NCBI GenBank assembly: GCA_036272325.1
Contig: DATAYY010000148.1
Location: forward strand, 1-32,251
DNA length: 32,251 nucleotides
Reading direction: 5' to 3'
Origin: Schlegelella_A sp036272325
Lineage (GTDB): Bacteria; Pseudomonadota; Gammaproteobacteria; Burkholderiales; Burkholderiaceae_C
Shown here: positions 28,620-32,251 of the stretch, in pieces
How the letters are laid out: the number at the start of each line of letters is the position of its first letter
Numbering within the stretch: the stretch's first letter is position 1
The notes under the pieces: generated by a model
Databases searched by the model: none
Told to the model about the DNA's origin: nothing
What the model saw: only the letters and a program-made list of their open reading frames with translations
Position numbers and translations under genes: made by a program

Positions 28620-29518
28620 GCGAGACGTCGGTCGTGCGCACCGCGCTCGCCTACCTGGCGCTCGCGGCGTCGATGGCGACCGTCGGCACCTACGTCGGCT
28701 TCTCGAAGGCGCTCGTCATCGTCTTCCCGGTCTTCCTCCTGGCCGGCATGCGCTTCGCGATCGGCGCAGTCGCGATGGCGCCATGGCTGCGCCGTCCGGC
28801 CGGCGAGGCGACGCTCGATGGCAGTACTCGCCGCCTGCTCTTCTTCGAGTCGTTCTTCGGCAACTTCCTGTTCTCGATCTGCATGCTGTACGGCGTCGGC
28901 CAGAGTTCCGCGCTCGCTGCCGGCGTGATCATGGCGGCGCTGCCCGCAGTCGTCGCCCTGCTGTCGTGGCTGTGGCTCGGCGAGCGCGTCGGCGCCCGGA
29001 CCGCGGCCGGAATCGCGTGCGCGATCGCCGGCATCGCGCTGGTCGCGCTCGCGCGCGACGCCGAAGGCGAACTTGCGAGCGGCTCGCTCGCCGGCAGCGC
29101 CCTGCTTCTTGCCGCCGTCACCTGCGAAGCACTCTACGTCGTCATTGGCAAGACGCTGTCAGAGTCGCTCGGCCCGAAGCGGATCAGCGCACTCATCAAT
29201 CTCTGGGGACTCGTCCTCGTCGCGCCGCTCGCGCTCTGGCAGCTGCGCGACTTCTCGCCCGCCTTCATCCCGGCCTCGTCGTGGCTGCTCCTCGTCGTCT
29301 ATTCGCTCGCTGCCAGCGTCGTCACCGTCTGGCTCTGGATGACCGGCCTCAAGCACGTTCCCGCCGCGTCGGCGGGAATCTTCACCGTCTTTCTGCCGGT
29401 CAGCGCCGCCGCGGTCGGCGTCCTCTTCTACGGCGAGCGGTTCACGACGTCGCAAGTCGCGGCGTTCGCGCTGGCGCTGGGCGGCGTGGTGCTGGCGACC
29501 TGGCCGCTGCGGCGGTGA
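28616..29518 (+). CDS. EamA/DMT family transporter
   Basis: The protein is 300 residues with about ten hydrophobic helices in two EamA repeats: the first ends near LWLGERVGARTAAGIACAIAGIAL and the second near VLFYGERFTTSQVAAFALALGGVVLATWPLRR, cited by the words LGERVG and YGERFTTS. The GER motif at the end of each repeat is the family hallmark. EamA proteins mostly export amino acids, nucleosides or small metabolites. It is translationally coupled to the PotC-like gene by a four-base overlap, so an importer and a probable exporter are made from one transcript. A degenerate copy of its 3' end lies 570 bp downstream. Confidence 0.93.
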   Translation: MSETSVVRTALAYLALAASMATVGTYVGFSKALVIVFPVFLLAGMRFAIGAVAMAPWLRRPAGEATLDGSTRRLLFFESFFGNFLFSICMLYGVGQSSALAAGVIMAALPAVVALLSWLWLGERVGARTAAGIACAIAGIALVALARDAEGELASGSLAGSALLLAAVTCEALYVVIGKTLSESLGPKRISALINLWGLVLVAPLALWQLRDFSPAFIPASSWLLLVVYSLAASVVTVWLWMTGLKHVPAASAGIFTVFLPVSAAAVGVLFYGERFTTSQVAAFALALGGVVLATWPLRR

Positions 29519-29540
29519 CGCTGAGCCCGCTAGCAATCAT

Positions 29541-29562
29541 CGCGCGCGCGACCCCGCGCGCG
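29541..29562. terminator. CG hairpin after the transaminase-transporter operon
   Basis: Two CGCGCGCG arms with a six-base loop CGACCC lie 23 bp after the EamA stop. There is no T run, so it is a low-confidence terminator or only a chance result of alternating CG. Confidence 0.3.
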
Positions 29563-29656
29563 CCGCCGCGCCTCACCCTTCAGTCGCCTATCGGGCTCCT
29601 CGGGGACCGCGCGCGCCGCAACGCACGGTCGATGTCCAAGGCGCCACCCTTCGACG

Positions 29657-29938
29657 CTAGTTGCCGGCGCCGCCCGCCTGCGCGTTCGGGCCGCCAGTCT
29701 GGGCGCGGCTCAATCCTCGCGCGGCGCCCAGTCTCTCCGCCTCGACCTGTTCCCGGGTCCGGCACTTCATGACAGCGATATTCGAGCCCGTTGGATATTC
29801 CTTGGCGCAGATCATCTCGCTCGAAGCCACTGTGGCAGTACTTGGCGAGTCCTTTGGCGTCGCCGGAGGATCGACAGCGCACGCGGCGAGGATCGACGTT
29901 GGGAACACCAAAGCATGAAGCAAGAAACCTGGTTTCAT
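29657..29938 (-). CDS. Small lipoprotein of unknown function
   Basis: The protein is 93 residues from ATG 29938. The signal peptide MKPGFLLHALVFPTSILAAC ends in a lipobox (ILAAC), so Cys20 would be lipidated and the protein anchored, probably in the outer membrane since Ala follows. The mature part is Pro/Ser/Thr-rich and then has ICAKEYPTGSNIAVMKCRTREQVEAER: two cysteines about 15 residues apart around PTGSN, a pattern seen in many small uncharacterised proteobacterial proteins (I.C....PTGS.....CRT..). The tail is Gly/Ala/Asn-rich. The ribosome binding site is weak. It has no operon partner and converges on the EamA operon. Confidence 0.75.
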   Translation of the reverse strand: MKPGFLLHALVFPTSILAACAVDPPATPKDSPSTATVASSEMICAKEYPTGSNIAVMKCRTREQVEAERLGAARGLSRAQTGGPNAQAGGAGN

Positions 29939-30083
29939 TCGCCGTTGTCGTTGGGGTGGGTGGGGAGCAAGCATATCCGCGGCGCACGCCTCCGGTCGAC
30001 CGCCCATCGGCGACCGACCACATCCGCCGGCGCGATCGATGAGGCAGACCGCGTCGGCGACCATGGCGCTGGCCGGCACAGCG

Positions 30084-30191
30084 GCGACCGGCTTCTTCTT
30101 CGACCACGAGCGGGTCACGACGTCGCGACTCGCGCCGTTCGCCCTGGCACCGGGCCGGCTGGTGCTCGCGACGTGGCCGACGCGTCGGCGG
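30084..30191 (+). pseudogene. Remnant of an EamA transporter 3' end
   Basis: Aligned by hand with the end of the intact EamA gene (29411-29506), 77 of 96 bases match, and 20 of 32 codons give the same residue (ER.TTS, AFAL, VLATWP). A 3-base insertion follows before CGGCGG. Similarity probably continues left to about 30045 with gaps. No start or full gene remains. The fragment lies in the same orientation as the intact gene and beneath the antisense 3' end of dusA. Confidence 0.8.
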
Positions 30192-31176
30192 AGCAGAGCC
30201 CGCCTGTCATCGCCTCGCGCGCGAACCTTGACACCGTCGCCGGCGCCTCGCCCTTCAAACGCGGATCGCTCCACACCTGCCGCCAGCGGCGCGCCCCTGG
30301 CTCGCCGTTGCGCAGGCCGAGCATGTGGCGCGACGCATGCGACCAGGGTTCGCCGCAGGCGACGAGCCGCTCCAGGTAGCCAACCATCACCGCCTCGACA
30401 TCGTCGCGCGCTGGCCGCTCGCTGCTCGCGCCGAGGAAGCGGGCGTCCCATTCGACGAGGTCCCACGGGTGGTGGTAGGCGGCACGGCCGACCATGACGC
30501 CATCGACCTCGGCGAGATGCGAGGCCACTGCGTCGTTGTTGGTGACGCCGCCGTTGAGAACGAATGTCCGATCGGGGAAGTCCCGCTTCAGCGCCGCGAC
30601 GACTGCCTGCCGCAGCGGCGGCAGCTCGCGGTTCTCCTTCGGGCTCACGCCGTGCAGCCAGGCGTTGCGCGCGTGGACGATGAAGACCTCGCAGCCACCT
30701 TCGGCGACGGCACCGACGAAGTCGCGCACGAACGCGTAGCTTTCGAGGCGATCGATCCCGATCCGGTGCTTGACCGTGACCGGAAGCGCGACCGCATCGC
30801 GCATCGCCCGCACGCAGTCGGCGACGAGCGCCGGCTCGGCCATCAGGCAGGCGCCAAAGGCACCGCGCTGGACGCGCTGGCTCGGACAGCCGCAGTTGAG
30901 GTTGATCTCGGCATAGCCCCAACGCTGGCCGATCCGAGCGCAGGCGGCGAGATCGGCAGGCTCGCTTCCGCCGAGCTGCAGTGCGAGCGGATGCTCGACA
31001 GCGTCGAAGTCGAGATGACGGCCGACGTCGCCGTGGAGCAGCGCGCCGGTCGTCACCATCTCCGTATACAGCCGTGCGCGCTGGGTCAGCAGGCGATGGA
31101 AGAACCGGCAGTGGCGGTCGGTCCAGTCCATCATAGGGGCAGTGCACAAACGCCATGCGCTACGCGGTTGATTCAC
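30115..31176 (-). CDS. dusA: tRNA-dihydrouridine(20/20a) synthase DusA
   Basis: The protein is 353 residues from GTG 31176, which has AGGA seven bases upstream. It has the FMN-barrel words APMMDWTDRHCRFFHRLL, ALQLGGSEP, INLNCGCPSQRVQ (catalytic Cys97), GACLMAEP, VTVKHRIGID, FIVHARNAWLHGVSPKENRE and LNGGV, all diagnostic of DusA. It reduces uridine 20/20a in the D-loop of tRNA using NADPH. The normal C-terminus should end soon after LGLRNGEPGARRWRQ and a following helix (SRFAREAM). Here the last 25 or so residues (rich in Ala, Thr, Ser, Arg) are read antisense through an EamA remnant, so they are not part of the ancestral protein. Confidence 0.93.
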   Translation of the reverse strand: MNQPRSAWRLCTAPMMDWTDRHCRFFHRLLTQRARLYTEMVTTGALLHGDVGRHLDFDAVEHPLALQLGGSEPADLAACARIGQRWGYAEINLNCGCPSQRVQRGAFGACLMAEPALVADCVRAMRDAVALPVTVKHRIGIDRLESYAFVRDFVGAVAEGGCEVFIVHARNAWLHGVSPKENRELPPLRQAVVAALKRDFPDRTFVLNGGVTNNDAVASHLAEVDGVMVGRAAYHHPWDLVEWDARFLGASSERPARDDVEAVMVGYLERLVACGEPWSHASRHMLGLRNGEPGARRWRQVWSDPRLKGEAPATVSRFAREAMTGGLCSADASATSRAPAGPVPGRTARVATS

Positions 31177-31198
31177 AAGTGCTTCCTATCTACTGGAT

Positions 31199-31227
31199 CG
31201 GTCGGCGCGCCGCATCGGCGCCGACCG
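31199..31227. other. Strong hairpin upstream of dusA
   Basis: Perfect ten-base arms CGGTCGGCGC and GCGCCGACCG around a nine-base loop lie 23 bp before the dusA GTG. There is no T run. It may terminate leftward transcription from the receiver remnant, or sit in the dusA leader. Confidence 0.4.
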
Positions 31228-31290
31228 CCCCATATCGCTTTAGGCGACGGCTTGCAGGGCCGCGAGTGGCGCCTCTTCAACATCCGGTCG

Positions 31291-31410
31291 TCATAAACCG
31301 TGACAGCCGATCCATAAGCCTGGCGCGAGGCGAATGATCTCATCGAACGGCGCTGGCTTCGTGACGTGAGCATCAAAACCGGATTGGAGACTCGCTTCGA
31401 TGTCTGCCCT
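31291..31410 (-). pseudogene. Response-regulator receiver domain, 3' remnant
   Basis: The reading frame ends with IEASLQSGFDAHVTKPAPFDEIIRLAPGL, identifiable by GFDAHVTKP, the last strand-helix part of a CheY-like receiver (a..aGfd.hl.KP...l). The upstream part, including the phospho-acceptor Asp, is absent; the frame continues into unrelated repeat-rich sequence with no matching start. It is therefore a decayed fragment. It differs from the receiver of the left-end kinase, whose corresponding words are HGMDDYLSKPIEL. Confidence 0.6.
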
Positions 31411-31441
31411 ACGCACGACAAAGAGTGCCTCTGCAGTTGCC

Positions 31442-31564
31442 GAGACCGGTCGTTGGCCGTCTCTCCGTGCGGCCGTCCGCTGCACTCTGAACCTGTCGTT
31501 CACCAGCGGTCGCACGGATGACAGTCTGTACGCCGCCGAAACAGACCGGTCAGCGACCGGTCTC
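31442..31564. repeat. Inverted-repeat cluster with AGACCGGTC words
   Basis: GAGACCGGTC at 31442-31451 recurs inverted as GACCGGTCTC at 31555-31564, and AGACCGGTC recurs directly at 31543-31551. The last two form a perfect hairpin (arms AGACCGGT and ACCGGTCT, loop CAGCG, 31543-31563). The surrounding 31412-31700 has no supported gene. It looks like an intergenic repeat (REP-like) area; I cannot count its genomic copies. Confidence 0.5.
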
Positions 31565-31742
31565 GAAGTCCGCGAACTGGAACTGTCGACCCATTGCAGT
31601 CATAGGCGGCAGGCCAAAGCGGCCATTCGATGTGCATCTGTTCACTGACATGACAGTGAAGATCGACGGCATCGCACGAAAGGGAGCATCGCCACCGTAG
31701 CAGCGTAGACTTTCACCCGTTGTTGACGACGCCCACTCGGGA

Positions 31743-32251
31743 ATGACCTCTCCCGGACCGCCCGAGCACTACCGCTTCGGCCCCTTCGAGCTGGAGATCG
31801 ACAAACGACGGCTGCTGAAGGACGGCGCAACGATTGCACTGCGCCCGCGCGCGTTCGATCTGCTGGTCGCGCTCGTCGATCGCGCCGGGCATCTCGTCAC
31901 CAAGGACGAATTGCTCAGCCGCGTTTGGCCGAAGACGGTGGTCGAGGAAGCTGCGTTGCACGTGCAGGTGTCGGCACTGCGGAAGGTCCTCGGCGCCGAC
32001 GCCATCACCACGGTGTCCGGACGAGGCTACCAATTCACGCTGGCGGCTACAAAGGGCAGCGAGCAAGCCGATCGCGCATGGAGATCGAAGCACAATCTGC
32101 CCTATCAGCTGACGAGCTTCGTCGGTCGCGAGGCCACCGGAAACGCAAGCTCTGGCTACGAAGGGCAGCTTACTGGCAACTTTGTCAACTCACGTTCCTG
32201 GCCAAGAGCGGTCCCTCGCGACCGACCGCTTTGCAGCGCCAAAATGCGCGG
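31743..32251 (+). CDS. Winged-helix (OmpR/CadC-type DNA-binding) regulator, C-terminal ATPase part missing or broken (partial)
   Basis: ATG 31743 starts YRFGPFELEIDKRRLL, an OmpR-type winged helix with LRPRAFDLLVALV, GHLVTKDELLSRVWP, VEEAALHVQVSALRKVLG and the wing SGRGYQF (residues about 10-100). A linker and NLPYQLTSFVGRE (118-130) follow, which in the full family is followed by an NB-ARC-like ATPase with a P-loop about 20 residues later. After Glu130 (about 32132) none of the three frames shows a GxGKT motif, and the open frame carries low-similarity residues to the window edge. The protein may be truncated or joined to foreign sequence. The continuation is outside the window. Confidence 0.72.
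   Translation, partial: MTSPGPPEHYRFGPFELEIDKRRLLKDGATIALRPRAFDLLVALVDRAGHLVTKDELLSRVWPKTVVEEAALHVQVSALRKVLGADAITTVSGRGYQFTLAATKGSEQADRAWRSKHNLPYQLTSFVGREATGNASSGYEGQLTGNFVNSRSWPRAVPRDRPLCSAKMR

Overview
The window is a chromosomal segment of a high-GC Gram-negative bacterium, most likely a betaproteobacterium. The basis is gene content and style: opgG-opgH glucan genes, YceH (DUF480), a glyoxylate-shunt isocitrate lyase, DusA, ETF-ubiquinone oxidoreductase, and winged-helix 'FVGRE' regulators typical of Burkholderiales. Genus cannot be read from the sequence. There is no rRNA, no tRNA that I can see, no CRISPR array and no complete insertion sequence.

Left end (1-3.4 kb): a membrane hybrid sensor kinase (cut by the left edge) is divergent from a LuxI/FeeM-like acyl-transferase, which is followed by a degenerate EAL-domain protein. 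Hand-counted sample lines are about 52% GC here against about 72% in the metabolic genes, so this block may be of different origin. It is the most interesting part of the window because it could be a signal synthase with its membrane receptor.

3.5-9.4 kb: leftward genes for a hotdog thioesterase, YceH and an SDR reductase; then rightward genes for ETF-ubiquinone oxidoreductase, a D-2-hydroxyacid dehydrogenase and a second SDR translationally coupled to it (a possible ketoaldonate-reducing pair); then a small exported TonB-C-like protein.

9.6-16.4 kb: a leftward CUT1 sugar ABC operon (binding protein, two permeases, MalK/UgpC-type ATPase) preceded by a strong 24-bp palindromic operator candidate, then an acyl-CoA synthetase and an ECHDC3-type enoyl-CoA hydratase.

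16.4-24 kb: an MgtC remnant, O-acetylhomoserine sulfhydrylase, a YccU-like CoA-binding protein, overlapping opgG-opgH, and aceA with a clear intrinsic terminator.

24-29.5 kb: across a 303-bp AT-richer regulatory region from aceA lies a rightward operon: omega-amino acid:pyruvate transaminase, a PotABC-like polyamine/amine importer without a binding protein, and an EamA exporter. Together these suggest uptake and catabolism of amines or beta-alanine-like compounds, whose carbon enters through C2/C3 units and the glyoxylate shunt.

29.5-32.25 kb: a decaying region. It holds a small lipoprotein, a remnant of a second EamA exporter that underlies the 3' end of dusA, a response-regulator remnant, inverted repeats, and a winged-helix regulator whose ATPase part is missing after the usual linker.
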